Shown here: piece by piece, positions 18,475 through 26,370 of the stretch
Layout: each line of letters opens with the position of its first letter
Numbering within the stretch: position 1 is the first letter of the stretch
Source of the DNA: Pontiellaceae bacterium B12219
GTDB lineage: Bacteria > Verrucomicrobiota > Kiritimatiellia > Kiritimatiellales > Pontiellaceae
Reading direction: 5' to 3'
NCBI GenBank assembly: GCA_029432795.1
Contig: JARNMJ010000017.1
Location: 18,880 to 82,879, forward strand
DNA: 64,000 bases
Notes under the pieces: model-generated
The model's database searches: none
Told to the model about the DNA's origin: nothing
The model's input: only the letters and a program-made list of their open reading frames with translations
Position numbers and translations under genes: made by a program

Positions 18475-19553
18475 CAGGAATCCCCTTTAATTCTTCGCCC
18501 CTGACTCTGCGTAGAGCGGTAAAAACGGCTCAGCTTCCGGTCCTGATCCTTCTTTTCAAAAGCGGACTGATCGTGAAAAGCAGCCTCTTTAATGAGCCGA
18601 ACATAATTTTTGTAGCGTGCCTCCGCAATCTCCCCGAGCTCAACGGCCGCCAAAACGGCGCATCCTTTTGTATTCACATGCGAACAGTCGTTGAACTTAC
18701 ACGATGCCGCCAACGCCTGAATATCGTCGAACGTTTCCTCGATCCCTTCATTCACATCCAGATTACCGAGCTCCCGCATTCCGGGGGTGTCCACCACATG
18801 CGCACCGTTTTCGAGCGTAATCAGCTCCCGCCAGGTGGTGGAATGCACTCCTTTTCCATCCGACTCGCGAACAGGCAGCGTAAACAAACAGTCCTCTTCT
18901 CCCAACAGATTGTTCAGCAGTGTCGTTTTTCCAACGCCGGAAGTCCCGATGATGCAATAGGTTTTTAACGGCTCAAACAAGGCCATGACTTCATCCAGGC
19001 CCTGCTGATCGGTATTGCTGAAGGTGAAAAACCGGACACCCGGCATGCGCTCCTCCACCTCGGCGGCCTTGACCATCAGCTCTTCGGGACTCAGCAGATC
19101 AGCCTTGCTCAACAGAACCACGGGCTCGATGCCGCTTTCATTCACCATCACCAGATACCGCTCCAGGCGTTTCAGGTTATAGCCGAGCCCGACCGTCTGC
19201 ATAATGAACGCGACATCGATATTTGCCGCAATCAATTGATAGCGCATCGTCTTTCCGGATGTTTTCCGCTTCAGGGCCGACTGCCGATCAAGGACCCGAT
19301 GAATGCGCCCGAAATTTTTATCGTCGAAATTCTTCACCAACACCCAGTCTCCAACTGTTGGATAATCCAGCTTCGACCTTGCCTGGTGGCGCATACGCCC
19401 CGTCATTTTGGCCGGACGCGTTTCTTCGCCATTGGAAACCTCGCATTCCCCTTTGTGAATTGCTGTAACCCGTGCAGCCGTCAGATTTCCTTCCGTATCC
19501 GGATCGATCTGATCTGCAAACCAGGCATTATAACCAAATTCTTCGAGTGTCAT
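18474..19553 (-). CDS. rsgA: Ribosome small-subunit-dependent GTPase A
   Basis: Circularly permuted GTPase that checks late 30S ribosome maturation, 359 aa. An OB domain at the N-terminus carries DWVLVKNFDDKNFGRIHRVL. Then come the G4-like LLSKADLL, G1 GTSGVGKTTLLNNL and G3 DTPGMRELGN in permuted order. The zinc-binding C-terminal region is CKFNDCSHVNTKGC. A longer in-frame start was rejected because ATG 19553 has AAGGA at good spacing and matches the family's start. A perfect dispersed palindrome overlaps the leader just upstream. The thioesterase gene follows with overlapping stop and start codons. Confidence 0.95.
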   Translation of the reverse strand: MTLEEFGYNAWFADQIDPDTEGNLTAARVTAIHKGECEVSNGEETRPAKMTGRMRHQARSKLDYPTVGDWVLVKNFDDKNFGRIHRVLDRQSALKRKTSGKTMRYQLIAANIDVAFIMQTVGLGYNLKRLERYLVMVNESGIEPVVLLSKADLLSPEELMVKAAEVEERMPGVRFFTFSNTDQQGLDEVMALFEPLKTYCIIGTSGVGKTTLLNNLLGEEDCLFTLPVRESDGKGVHSTTWRELITLENGAHVVDTPGMRELGNLDVNEGIEETFDDIQALAASCKFNDCSHVNTKGCAVLAAVELGEIAEARYKNYVRLIKEAAFHDQSAFEKKDQDRKLSRFYRSTQSQGRRIKGDS

Positions 19554-19566
19554 GCTGTCATTCCTT

Positions 19567-19581
19567 TTCCAACGATTGGAA
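19567..19581. repeat. 15-bp palindrome TTCCAA-CGA-TTGGAA
   Basis: Perfect copy 14 bp upstream of the rsgA start, directly 5' of its ribosome-binding site. Confidence 0.9.
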
Positions 19582-19631
19582 ACCCATAGCATGATAGAAG
19601 GAATTGAGAAACGGGAAATCGTGCGTTTTAA

Positions 19632-19687
19632 GCATAAACAGCCCTCCAGCGGCCTCATTCGCCACTGTGGGCTGGAATCTTTTATGC
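19632..19687 (-). terminator. Long nested hairpin downstream of a small-protein gene
   Basis: Read on the minus strand, GCATAAA/TTTATGC, AGCCC/GGGCT and AGTGGC/GCCGCT pair in nested order around GAATGAG, about 18 paired bases. It lies 17 bp after the stop of the 75-aa gene and before rsgA. It could be a terminator or a structured 3' RNA; there is no strong T run. Confidence 0.55.
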
Positions 19688-19703
19688 AACGGCAAACCGC
19701 CCA

Positions 19704-19931
19704 TTAACGGTGAGATATCAGCTCAACAACCACATCCTCTCCGTAATATGCCTTGGCTTTCCGCTCAAGACACTGAAGCACTTCGTCCACCGTATCTCCC
19801 GCTGAAGGCTCAAAACCGGGGAGGCATCCTCTAAAATGCATCGTGATATCCTCCCGAATGTATCCTTCAGTAAGTTGCATGCCATCCACCGGATGAACAA
19901 TGATTTCTTCCTCTATGATACAGCTCTTCAT
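19704..19931 (-). CDS. Small hypothetical protein, 75 aa
   Basis: A conserved-looking small soluble protein that I cannot name. The ATG is preceded by a good ribosome site (GGAGGTAGGAAG region). There is no signal peptide or helix. The sequence is acidic, with predicted strands (CIIEEEIIVHPVDGM, EDITMHFRGCLPGFEP) followed by one helix (TVDEVLQCLERKAKAYYG). Three Cys are spread out and form no metal motif. It is transcribed toward rsgA, but a large hairpin between them suggests a separate unit. Confidence 0.65.
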   Translation of the reverse strand: MKSCIIEEEIIVHPVDGMQLTEGYIREDITMHFRGCLPGFEPSAGDTVDEVLQCLERKAKAYYGEDVVVELISHR

Positions 19932-20078
19932 AACTTCCTACCTCCAAGAGCTCTATATACCTGAAGTTCGAGAACTTATCAATCTCCGACATCAAATTTA
20001 TACGTATCTTTTCATCAACCAGGATATCCCGTGGCCGGGCCCCGCAGCTCAGAGCGACTCGACAACACCGCTGTTCAA

Positions 20079-20107
20079 TGAACCCGATTGCAGCCGCATC
20101 GGGTTCA
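20079..20107. repeat. 10-bp stem hairpin in gene-free region
   Basis: TGAACCCGAT pairs perfectly with ATCGGGTTCA around a 9-nt loop. No T run follows on either strand, so a simple terminator is doubtful. Confidence 0.6.
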
Positions 20108-20402
20108 TTTCGCGGAATCGCAGTCAGCGGAACATTTAATGTTTCCGGAGAGGCGGGCCCATGCTGGCCACCGCGGGTTTATACCCCTGCTTTTTAAGCT
20201 CAAAAATCCGCACCTCTTCCTCCATGGTTTTACAGGGCGCAGTCCCCGGTTTTTCAAACCGTCCAACCGATAAACCTCCCCGCCTGAAGGATCCGTCTCA
20301 ATGGTCTCATAATTAATTTAAAAATATAGAAGCCATCAAAGCCGGCCCCTGTTTCTGTAAAAACGGCTGATTCTGAATGACAGATCCCTTCCTAAGAACG
20401 CT

Positions 20403-20416
20403 TTCCAACCCCGGAA
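20403..20416. repeat. Degenerate palindrome copy TTCCAA-CCC-CGGAA
   Basis: Left arm intact, right arm damaged; 41 bp upstream of the apt start. Confidence 0.45.
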
Positions 20417-20456
20417 AAACCATCTACATTCCATCGCCACATTAAGGAGTTTTCAC

Positions 20457-20975
20457 ATGCAGCACATTCATGACGCCATTCGAAATATATCCGATTTCCC
20501 AAAGCCGGGAATTCAGTTCAAAGATATCACCCCGCTTCTGGCCGATCCCGCCGTTTTCAAACAAACCATTGATTGCTTTGCCGATCGCCACAGGACCAAC
20601 CGAATCGATGTCGTGGTCGGCATTGAAGCGCGCGGATTCGTCTTTTCCTCCGCACTCGCCTATGCACTGGGTGCAGGCACCGGCATGGTCCGCAAACCCG
20701 GAAAATTGCCATACAAAACATATCGCAAAACCTACGAGCTTGAATACGGCACTGATACCGTTGAAATCCATCAGGATGCTTTTCTGCCCGGACAGCGTAT
20801 CCTCATTATTGACGACGTACTCGCCACCGGCGGGACAGTCGCCGCAACAACAGCGTTAATTGAAGAGAATTTCGACGTGGAAATCGTAGAAATCGACTTC
20901 CTCATGGAACTCGGTTTTCTGCAGGGCCGGGAGATGCTGGGCGACCGCCCCGTCTTCTCGCTGCTGTCCTATTGA
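20457..20975 (+). CDS. apt: Adenine phosphoribosyltransferase
   Basis: Purine-salvage enzyme that makes AMP from adenine and PRPP, 172 aa, the usual size. The start HIHDAIRNISDFPKPGIQFK contains the family's DFPKPGI block. GIEARGFVFSSALAYALG is the conserved hood region, and the PRPP-binding loop is ILIIDDVLATGGT near residue 117. ATG is preceded by AAGGAG. It stands alone between a gene-free region and the YceI-like gene, about 90 bp from the latter. Guanine deaminase and phosphopentomutase a few kilobases away form other parts of nucleotide salvage. Confidence 0.95.
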   Translation: MQHIHDAIRNISDFPKPGIQFKDITPLLADPAVFKQTIDCFADRHRTNRIDVVVGIEARGFVFSSALAYALGAGTGMVRKPGKLPYKTYRKTYELEYGTDTVEIHQDAFLPGQRILIIDDVLATGGTVAATTALIEENFDVEIVEIDFLMELGFLQGREMLGDRPVFSLLSY

Positions 20976-21065
20976 TATCACTCCGAGATCACACAGGAAA
21001 TTAAGTTTGAACAAAAACAGGACAACTTCAGTCTGATTTCAAATAACGTGATAAAGGAGATTATA

Positions 21066-21626
21066 ATGAAAATACAGCTATTCGCACTAACCACCCTGCT
21101 TGCCCTGGGTTCCCAGGCCGAAACCTTCACCATTGATACCGGTCATGCTGAAATCGGTTTCGCTGTGAAACACATGATGGTCAGCAACACTAAAGGAACA
21201 TTTAACACCTTTGAAGGAACGGTCGATTTCGATACCGAATCAAAGGAGCTCCAGGCCATTCAGGGCAGCATCGATACTGCAAGTATTGATACCAATAATG
21301 AGAGCAGAGACGAACACCTGCGGAATGCAGATTTCTTCAATGTCGTTAAATTCCCGAAAATGACTTTCCAAAGTACGGCAGTGAAATCAACCGGCGAAAA
21401 TACCTATGAAGTCACCGGAACGCTGAATGTGCTCGGAATTGACCGCACGGTCGTATTGCCGATCACCATCAACGGGCCGATTGATGATCAGAGAGGTTTC
21501 AAACGTATCGGTATTGAAAGCCAGACCGAACTGAACCGCCGCGAACTCGGAATCACCCATTCCCCCGCCGCCATGATCGGCGATGAGGTTAAAATCGATC
21601 TGCAGTTTGAAGCCACCTTTAAATAA
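21066..21626 (+). CDS. YceI-family periplasmic lipid-binding protein
   Basis: 186-aa secreted protein of the YceI lipocalin-like family, which binds isoprenoid or other hydrophobic molecules in the periplasm. The signal peptide is MKIQLFALTTLLALGSQA. The mature protein begins ETFTIDTGHAEIGFAVKHMM, the standard YceI opening. Further family blocks are GTFNTFEGTVDFD and SRDEHLRNADFFNVVKFPKM, near residues 45-105. An upstream in-frame ATG was rejected because this one has AAAGGAG before it and starts the signal peptide. It is followed by a good terminator and faces a periplasmic peroxiredoxin convergently. Confidence 0.92.
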   Translation: MKIQLFALTTLLALGSQAETFTIDTGHAEIGFAVKHMMVSNTKGTFNTFEGTVDFDTESKELQAIQGSIDTASIDTNNESRDEHLRNADFFNVVKFPKMTFQSTAVKSTGENTYEVTGTLNVLGIDRTVVLPITINGPIDDQRGFKRIGIESQTELNRRELGITHSPAAMIGDEVKIDLQFEATFK

Positions 21627-21631
21627 CCGGC

Positions 21632-21646
21632 TTCCAATTCCTTGAA
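21632..21646. repeat. Degenerate palindrome copy TTCCAA-TTC-CTTGAA
   Basis: Right arm imperfect; between the yceI-like stop codon and its terminator. Confidence 0.4.
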
Positions 21647-21650
21647 AAAA

Positions 21651-21687
21651 CACCTGCCCGCTGAAAAGCGGCAGGTGTTTTTTTTTA
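21651..21687 (+). terminator. Rho-independent terminator after the yceI-like gene
   Basis: CACCTGCC-CGCT / AGCG-GCAGGTG forms an interrupted stem and is followed by about nine T. On the other strand it also lies at the end of the convergent peroxiredoxin gene. Confidence 0.9.
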
Positions 21688-22242
21688 TTCCCCGGCCGAC
21701 AGGAAACTCAGCACGGTTTTCAGATCTTCAGCAGGCTTCACGGAATCCGATTTGAAGCCGACCGTTCCATCCGGCTGAATCACAAACGTCCAGCGAGCCG
21801 TTGTTGCACTCCGGATCAAGTTCACTTCAACCCCATCGACCGTACGGGTGATCGTTTGCTCACCCGGTTTAAACGACACCCCGAATTGACCCGCAATTTC
21901 TCCCCCGGGATCAGACAGCAACGGAAAATTCAGTTTTTCCGAGGTCTGGAACCACTTCAGGTTCTGCACGGCATCACCACTGATCCCCACCACAGCGAAG
22001 TCCGGATTACCCGCCTCCAGATAATCCCGATAAGAACAGGCCTGTTTGGTACATCCCCCCGTCATTGCCGCCGGATAGAAATAGACCACAATCGGCTTTG
22101 CCCCAAGATGCTCCTCCAGAACCCAGGCCTTTCCATCCTGATCAACCGCCGTAAATAAGGGCGCGCGATCGCCCGCTTCCAATGCAGAAACCGCCTGTGC
22201 CCAAATAAGACATCCCATTAATCCAATAATCCATATTTTCAT
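21685..22242 (-). CDS. Periplasmic peroxiredoxin (Bcp/AhpC-TSA type)
   Basis: 185-aa thiol peroxidase with a signal peptide (MKIWIIGLMGCLIWAQAVSA), so it acts in the periplasm, unusual for Bcp-type enzymes. The peroxidatic Cys lies in PAAMTGGCTKQACSYRD, with the required Thr and Pro. A second Cys five residues later matches the resolving position of alpha-type Bcp. DFAVVGISGDAVQNLKWFQ and LNFPLLSDPGGEIAGQFGV are typical of the fold. A GGAGG ribosome site precedes the ATG. The upstream sequence ACCGCTATGCTC also occurs before other genes here. Reduction would need a periplasmic thiol donor, which is not evident nearby. Confidence 0.9.
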   Translation of the reverse strand: MKIWIIGLMGCLIWAQAVSALEAGDRAPLFTAVDQDGKAWVLEEHLGAKPIVVYFYPAAMTGGCTKQACSYRDYLEAGNPDFAVVGISGDAVQNLKWFQTSEKLNFPLLSDPGGEIAGQFGVSFKPGEQTITRTVDGVEVNLIRSATTARWTFVIQPDGTVGFKSDSVKPAEDLKTVLSFLSAGE

Positions 22243-22287
22243 CGGTCTGACCTCCGCGCAGGAGCATAGCGGTATCTTTGCATAAAA

Positions 22288-22311
22288 AAAGCCCGGAAAA
22301 TTCCGGGCTTT
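22288..22311 (-). terminator. Terminator after the coiled-coil lipoprotein gene
   Basis: AAGCCCGGAA-AA-TTCCGGGCTT is a perfect 10-bp stem flanked by A/T runs on both sides. It follows the minus-strand lipoprotein gene and precedes the peroxiredoxin promoter. Confidence 0.9.
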
Positions 22312-22334
22312 TCATCAGTTAAAACGAATATCGC

Positions 22335-22922
22335 TTAGAGCGTACCCATTGCGTCCAACAGACTGCTGGCTTTCTGCGCATCCGATTGCGGAGCCGCAGC
22401 TGCTGCCGGAGCAGACATGGTGGTTGCCGGAGCTGTAGATTTAGCAGGTGCTGCTGCCGGTTCAGGCGTATTGATCGAGCTCAGGTTTTTCTGGAACATT
22501 TCGAAACGACGTTTCAGTTCCTGATATTCCACGTCGAGCGTGCTGTATTTGTTTTCAGCATCCTGGGCCCGGTCCTGAGCTGCAGCGATCTGGTTTTTGG
22601 CTGTTTTCAGTTCAGACTCCAACTTAGCGGCCTGCGATTTAAACGTTGCGAGTTCCTTTGAAGTTTCAGCGTTCTTCTGCTGAAGGTCTTTAATACGTTC
22701 CGTTGCATCGTCGAGCTCAATACGATTCTGCCGATTCTTCGCTTTTTCGCTTTTGATGATCGATTCATTATCCGCGATCGTTCCATTCAGCTCATCGATC
22801 TGCGCATCATAATCCGCTTCAATCGTAGCAACCATTGCATCCACTTCTTCCTGCGGGACTCCGCAGCCAGTAAGCATTCCAATGGTACAACCGGCGACCA
22901 ACAACATTGCAATATTTTTCAT
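22335..22922 (-). CDS. Coiled-coil lipoprotein (Lpp-like), 195 aa
   Basis: Predicted outer-membrane lipoprotein: MKNIAMLLVAGCTIGMLTGC ends in a lipobox, with modification of Cys20. Residues ~25-145 are a long heptad-repeat coiled coil rich in Glu, Lys, Gln and Ala (IKDLQQKNAETSKELATFKS). An Ala/Pro-rich low-complexity segment with PAPA-type spacing follows, then a short tail ending DAMGTL. Ala/Pro stretches of this kind are common in proteins spanning the wall. It has a good ribosome site (GGAAGG region) and its own terminator, so it is monocistronic and may be highly expressed. A structural or wall-linking role is plausible but unproven. Confidence 0.8.
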   Translation of the reverse strand: MKNIAMLLVAGCTIGMLTGCGVPQEEVDAMVATIEADYDAQIDELNGTIADNESIIKSEKAKNRQNRIELDDATERIKDLQQKNAETSKELATFKSQAAKLESELKTAKNQIAAAQDRAQDAENKYSTLDVEYQELKRRFEMFQKNLSSINTPEPAAAPAKSTAPATTMSAPAAAAAPQSDAQKASSLLDAMGTL

Positions 22923-23042
22923 GAATCTTCCTTCCTCGTTAATAGTTTAGATATCGCTTTCCCCAGAAATGAAATCAGTATAGGTGTCGATTTTAGAATT
23001 TCAACACCTCTTCCTTCTAAAATATTGTTATTTTGTTAGGCC

Positions 23043-23621
23043 TTAAACGAGATCACAGGCTTCCGGCGGCATCCAATGCCGCTCCTTTCCATCCCATTTC
23101 ACATTGCAGCCGATCGGATTCGTGACCGGCTGGCTCACCGGCTTGCCGGCCAGCAATTCATCCAGTGCGTCCTCCAGTTCATGTGTAGTCGACTGTGTAT
23201 GATCCCGAGGCGTATCAATCGCCCGCCCCACATAAACCAGCTCACGTGCCTCATTAAACACGTAAAAATGCGGTGTGCGTAATGCGCCATAGGCTTCCGC
23301 AATATCCTGCGTAGCATCATGCAGATAGAGCCAGGGAAATTTATTTTCCGCCATGCGCGCCACCATGTGGTCGAAATCATCTTCCGCATACGTATTCGGA
23401 CTGTTCGAATTAATCGCCACAAACCGAACGCCCTTTTCGGAAAATTTTTCCGCGATTTTCCGCGTGTTTTCATCCGATCCGATCACATACGGGCAATGGT
23501 TGCAGGTGAAAAAGACCACCAGCCATTTTTCGGTGAAGTCGCTGAGCGCATAAGTATTTCCATCCGTAGCCGGCAGGCTGAACGCAGGAGCCTGCTCTCC
23601 GATTTGCAGTGTAAAAGCCAT
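23043..23621 (-). CDS. Thioredoxin-family redox protein
   Basis: 192-aa cytoplasmic thioredoxin-fold protein related to the AhpC/TSA-like family. It opens [19 protein letters not shown]. The active site is TCNHCPYV, a CxxC placed after the first strand. [20 protein letters not shown] and [20 protein letters not shown] follow, the latter with the cis-Pro region. It ends with GCNVKWDG, typical of this subfamily. ATG 23621 was chosen over one two codons upstream because TTGGAG lies 7 nt before it. No signal peptide is present. The reductase partner and substrate are unknown. A dispersed palindrome lies in its leader. Confidence 0.88.
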   Translation of the reverse strand: MAFTLQIGEQAPAFSLPATDGNTYALSDFTEKWLVVFFTCNHCPYVIGSDENTRKIAEKFSEKGVRFVAINSNSPNTYAEDDFDHMVARMAENKFPWLYLHDATQDIAEAYGALRTPHFYVFNEARELVYVGRAIDTPRDHTQSTTHELEDALDELLAGKPVSQPVTNPIGCNVKWDGKERHWMPPEACDLV

Positions 23622-23655
23622 AATCATTCTCCAATTGAATTACCCCTATTTTCCC

Positions 23656-23670
23656 TTCCAGCCGCTGGAA
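23656..23670. repeat. Palindrome variant TTCCAG-CCG-CTGGAA
   Basis: Fully symmetric arms (CCAG/CTGG form), between the divergent thioredoxin-like and deoB genes. Confidence 0.8.
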
Positions 23671-23787
23671 ATCAATAAAAAATGGCGCTCCACCAAAATG
23701 CGAATGTCTCACTCTTCACGGAGTCGCCCATCATTTTGCTCATAATTATTTTGCCAACCCTCTCCGGTTGCCTCAGCCTCTCCCGCT

Positions 23788-24951
23788 ATGAAAGTGGTAT
23801 TAATTGTATTGGACTCGGTCGGCATCGGCGAAGCACCGGATGCGGCAGATTATGGCGATGTCGGTTCCGCAACGCTGCAGCATATCGCGGAAACCGTCGG
23901 CGGACTCAAACTTCCAACCTTTGGAAAACTCGGCCTGGGCAACATCCGCCCGGATTTTCCAATCTCTGGAATTTTCCCGGCCGCAAATCCACTGGCCTCG
24001 TTCGGCATGATGCAGGAAGCCTCCATCGGAAAAGACACCATTACCGGCCACTGGGAAATCTGCGGACTGGAGATCAATCCGGGGTTTCATAATTTCCCGA
24101 TGGCGTTCCCCTCTTTTCCGGCAGAACTTCTCCGCGAATTTGAAAATAAAACCGGGCGTCCAGTCATTGGAAACAAAGCCGCCAGCGGAACGGCCGTCAT
24201 CGACGAGCTGGCTGAAGAGCACGCCTGCACCGGCGCGTGGATTGCCTACACCAGTGCGGATTCCGTTCTGCAGCTTGCCGCACATAACGACGTGATTCCG
24301 CTCGACGAACTGTACCGCGGCTGCGAAATCGCCCGCAGACTCTGCGATCCGCTGAAAGTCGGCCGGGTGATTGCCCGACCCTTCATCGGAACCCCCGGCG
24401 CCTACAAACGGACCGAAGACCGGCGCGACTACGCCTTTACCCCCGAAGAACCGCTCATTACCGAACGGCTGTTCGATGCGGGCATTCCCGTTTATGCCGT
24501 TGGAAAAATTGAAGACATTGTGGCGCATCGCGGCATTACTGAAAGTATACATTCCGGCAATACAAAAGAATCGCAGAAGGTCGTTGAGCAGTTCATGAAA
24601 AAAGAAGGAAACGGCTTCATCTTTGCCAACTTTATTGATTTCGACATGCTCTACGGTCACCGCCGCGATCCCAAAGGCTATGCCGCTGCTCTGCAGCAAA
24701 CCGACGACTGGCTCGCCCGTTTTCTTCCAATGCTTGGAACAGATGATGTGCTGATTCTGACTGCCGACCACGGGAACGATCCAACCTTTGCGGGAACCGA
24801 TCATACTCGCGAATATGTTCCGCTTCTGGTTTATCGCCCGGAAACCGTCGGCCAAAATCCGGGGCTTCGAAAAGGATTTTTCGACATCGCCCAAAGCGTT
24901 GCATCACTCTTCGGTTTGCCGCCCCTCGCCCGCGGGCGCAGCTTTTTTTAA
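23788..24951 (+). CDS. deoB: Phosphopentomutase
   Basis: Interconverts ribose- or deoxyribose-1-phosphate and the 5-phosphate in nucleoside salvage, 387 aa. It belongs to the alkaline-phosphatase superfamily: the metal-binding start is VLIVLDSVGIGEAPDAADYG, the phosphorylation region is SIGKDTITGHWEICG, and later metal ligands lie in NFIDFDMLYGHRRDP and LTADHGNDPTF with DHTREYVP. The ATG has no clear ribosome-binding sequence. Four copies of the dispersed palindrome lie inside the gene, all in the same reading phase, giving LPTFG, FPISG, RPVIG and LPMLG. Its last 48 bp overlap the end of the convergent M23 gene. Confidence 0.95.
   Translation: MKVVLIVLDSVGIGEAPDAADYGDVGSATLQHIAETVGGLKLPTFGKLGLGNIRPDFPISGIFPAANPLASFGMMQEASIGKDTITGHWEICGLEINPGFHNFPMAFPSFPAELLREFENKTGRPVIGNKAASGTAVIDELAEEHACTGAWIAYTSADSVLQLAAHNDVIPLDELYRGCEIARRLCDPLKVGRVIARPFIGTPGAYKRTEDRRDYAFTPEEPLITERLFDAGIPVYAVGKIEDIVAHRGITESIHSGNTKESQKVVEQFMKKEGNGFIFANFIDFDMLYGHRRDPKGYAAALQQTDDWLARFLPMLGTDDVLILTADHGNDPTFAGTDHTREYVPLLVYRPETVGQNPGLRKGFFDIAQSVASLFGLPPLARGRSFF
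23912..23926. repeat. 15-bp palindrome TTCCAA-CCT-TTGGAA in deoB
   Basis: Perfect copy, encoding Leu-Pro-Thr-Phe-Gly. Confidence 0.9.
23957..23971. repeat. Palindrome variant TTCCAA-TCT-CTGGAA in deoB
   Basis: Encodes Phe-Pro-Ile-Ser-Gly, the same phase as the copy 45 bp before. Confidence 0.85.
24158..24172. repeat. Palindrome variant GTCCAG-TCA-TTGGAA in deoB
   Basis: First base and one arm base differ; encodes Arg-Pro-Val-Ile-Gly in the same phase. Confidence 0.7.
24725..24739. repeat. 15-bp palindrome TTCCAA-TGC-TTGGAA in deoB
   Basis: Perfect copy, encoding Leu-Pro-Met-Leu-Gly in the same phase as the other three. Confidence 0.9.
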
Positions 24952-26370
24952 AGGCACCGAGCGTTGCTGCACAAATCCGCCGCGTTCCGGCGAAAGTTCC
25001 GGAACAATCGTCGTCTTTCCGTCTTTCCTGACGTACAGATTTTTAAAAACCGGCTTATATCCGGATCCCGCCAGCAGCGATCCGGAATCCTGCAGATGAA
25101 AATAGACGCTCGGCTGCGATGAGTCGCCTGAATTTCCACACCGCCCAATGGGAACTCCTGCCACAACCCGTTCCCCGACCCGCACCGTGATGCTCTTATT
25201 CATCAGATGTCCCACCACGGAATATTCATTCGTGCCGTGCTCAATCATGACGGCATTTCCCAACCGATCGAACGGATTCGGCGCGCGCGGCTGATTGTCC
25301 TCCACGCCGTTGATCACCGCAACCACCGTTCCGGCAGCCGGCGCACGAACCGTTTTGCCAAAAGCGAAATAGTCTTCATTATCAGTTCCTTCACCCACAA
25401 ATGTTTTCCCGAACCGGTTGGATACCACAAATTCCAATGCATTATGACTTACCCGGCTTCCGAAAAATTTGCTCTGGTCGCGTGCATCACCGCCCCAGAG
25501 AACGCGCCACTGCCCCTCAAACGGAAGCCGCAGATCTGTGGTGAAAGCTCCAATTTCCGGAAAGGCGGTTTTAAAAGGAAGCATCCACATTCCCTGTATT
25601 TTATCGTCGTCCGACAACGTCAGTTTCAATCCGGCCACCGACCGCTCGAAAGTGATCGGCATAACACCCGTGGTCTCCGATTGAACCCACGGATCTCCCA
25701 CCCGGTCAATCCGGCCGAATTTGCTGCGCAGCCCGCGCAGAATGGCAACCGTCTGCTCTTCTGAAATCCGGTTCAAAGCTTCCTCGCTGAAATCGTCGCG
25801 CACATTTTTATAGCGACCCGCATTCACCGAAGCCGCCACCCGGTTCGCCAGCTGAAAAAAACGATACGCCGGATTCTCGGGCCGGATGCGGCGCGGAGAA
25901 GAAACAAACGTGAATGTGCGGTCTTCAAACTTCACTTCATCCGGCGGCCCATCGGCGCCGAAGCGAATCGTGTAGACATTGCCGGAATCATAGTCCCCTT
26001 CCGAAAAATCGCCGCTTGCCGCACTGTAATCCCCGGCCGGAAAAATGAGCGCATCCTTATCGGTTGCGACCGGCGGATCAATCGTTTCGTAATATCCGAG
26101 ATAATCACCGCTATTGGAATAAACCAGCGTCCGCCATTCGCGGGTCGGTTTCAGGTAGCAGAGATACACATGATAATACTCGCCCTCGGCTTTCAGCACA
26201 ACCAGCCGGTCGATGCGATACCTCTCCGGAAAGTTCTGATAGGCCGCCACCACCCCAAGCTCGCGCCGCGCCTCACCGATTGAAATATTCTTCTTCCGCG
26301 TTTCCGCAACCGACACATACGCCCATCCGAGCAGTATCGTCATGATTAAACTGGAGGAAAACGTATTCAT
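24904..26370 (-). CDS. M23-like protein with altered active site (probable pseudoenzyme)
   Basis: 488-aa exported protein with signal peptide MNTFSSSLIMTILLGWAYVS. The C-terminal third has the M23 (LytM) fold: VRAPAAGTVVAVINGVEDNQ, MIEHGTNEYSVVGHLMNKSI and IGRCGNSGDSSQP. Where active enzymes have P-H-L-H-F, this one reads P-S-V-Y-F, so both histidines of the HxH zinc motif are replaced. The protein is therefore probably not an active endopeptidase and may bind wall or regulate other hydrolases, as EnvC/NlpD-type proteins do. The first ~300 residues are beta-rich and unidentified. The start has no ribosome site but a TATGCT box just upstream, so a leaderless transcript is possible. The 3' end overlaps deoB. 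Confidence 0.8.
   Translation of the reverse strand: MNTFSSSLIMTILLGWAYVSVAETRKKNISIGEARRELGVVAAYQNFPERYRIDRLVVLKAEGEYYHVYLCYLKPTREWRTLVYSNSGDYLGYYETIDPPVATDKDALIFPAGDYSAASGDFSEGDYDSGNVYTIRFGADGPPDEVKFEDRTFTFVSSPRRIRPENPAYRFFQLANRVAASVNAGRYKNVRDDFSEEALNRISEEQTVAILRGLRSKFGRIDRVGDPWVQSETTGVMPITFERSVAGLKLTLSDDDKIQGMWMLPFKTAFPEIGAFTTDLRLPFEGQWRVLWGGDARDQSKFFGSRVSHNALEFVVSNRFGKTFVGEGTDNEDYFAFGKTVRAPAAGTVVAVINGVEDNQPRAPNPFDRLGNAVMIEHGTNEYSVVGHLMNKSITVRVGERVVAGVPIGRCGNSGDSSQPSVYFHLQDSGSLLAGSGYKPVFKNLYVRKDGKTTIVPELSPERGGFVQQRSVPLKKAAPAGEGRQTEE

Larger units (their letters stand above)
19932..20456. other. 525-bp intergenic region without a recognisable gene
   Basis: No open frame with a ribosome site and no tRNA fold was seen. 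It contains a perfect 10-bp hairpin (TGAACCCGAT/ATCGGGTTCA, 20079-20107) without a T tract, a near-palindrome GGAACATTTAATGTTTCC (20129-20146), and the leader of apt with a weak palindrome copy near 20403. It may hold a degraded gene or a small RNA. Confidence 0.5.

Noticed and set aside
19900..20139. 79-aa open frame in the gene-free region before apt
   Set aside because: No ribosome site, overlaps the start of the minus-strand small gene, and has no coherent protein pattern.
23800..24894. 364-aa open frame on the minus strand
   Set aside because: Antisense to deoB; deoB has clear metal-binding motifs, this frame has none.
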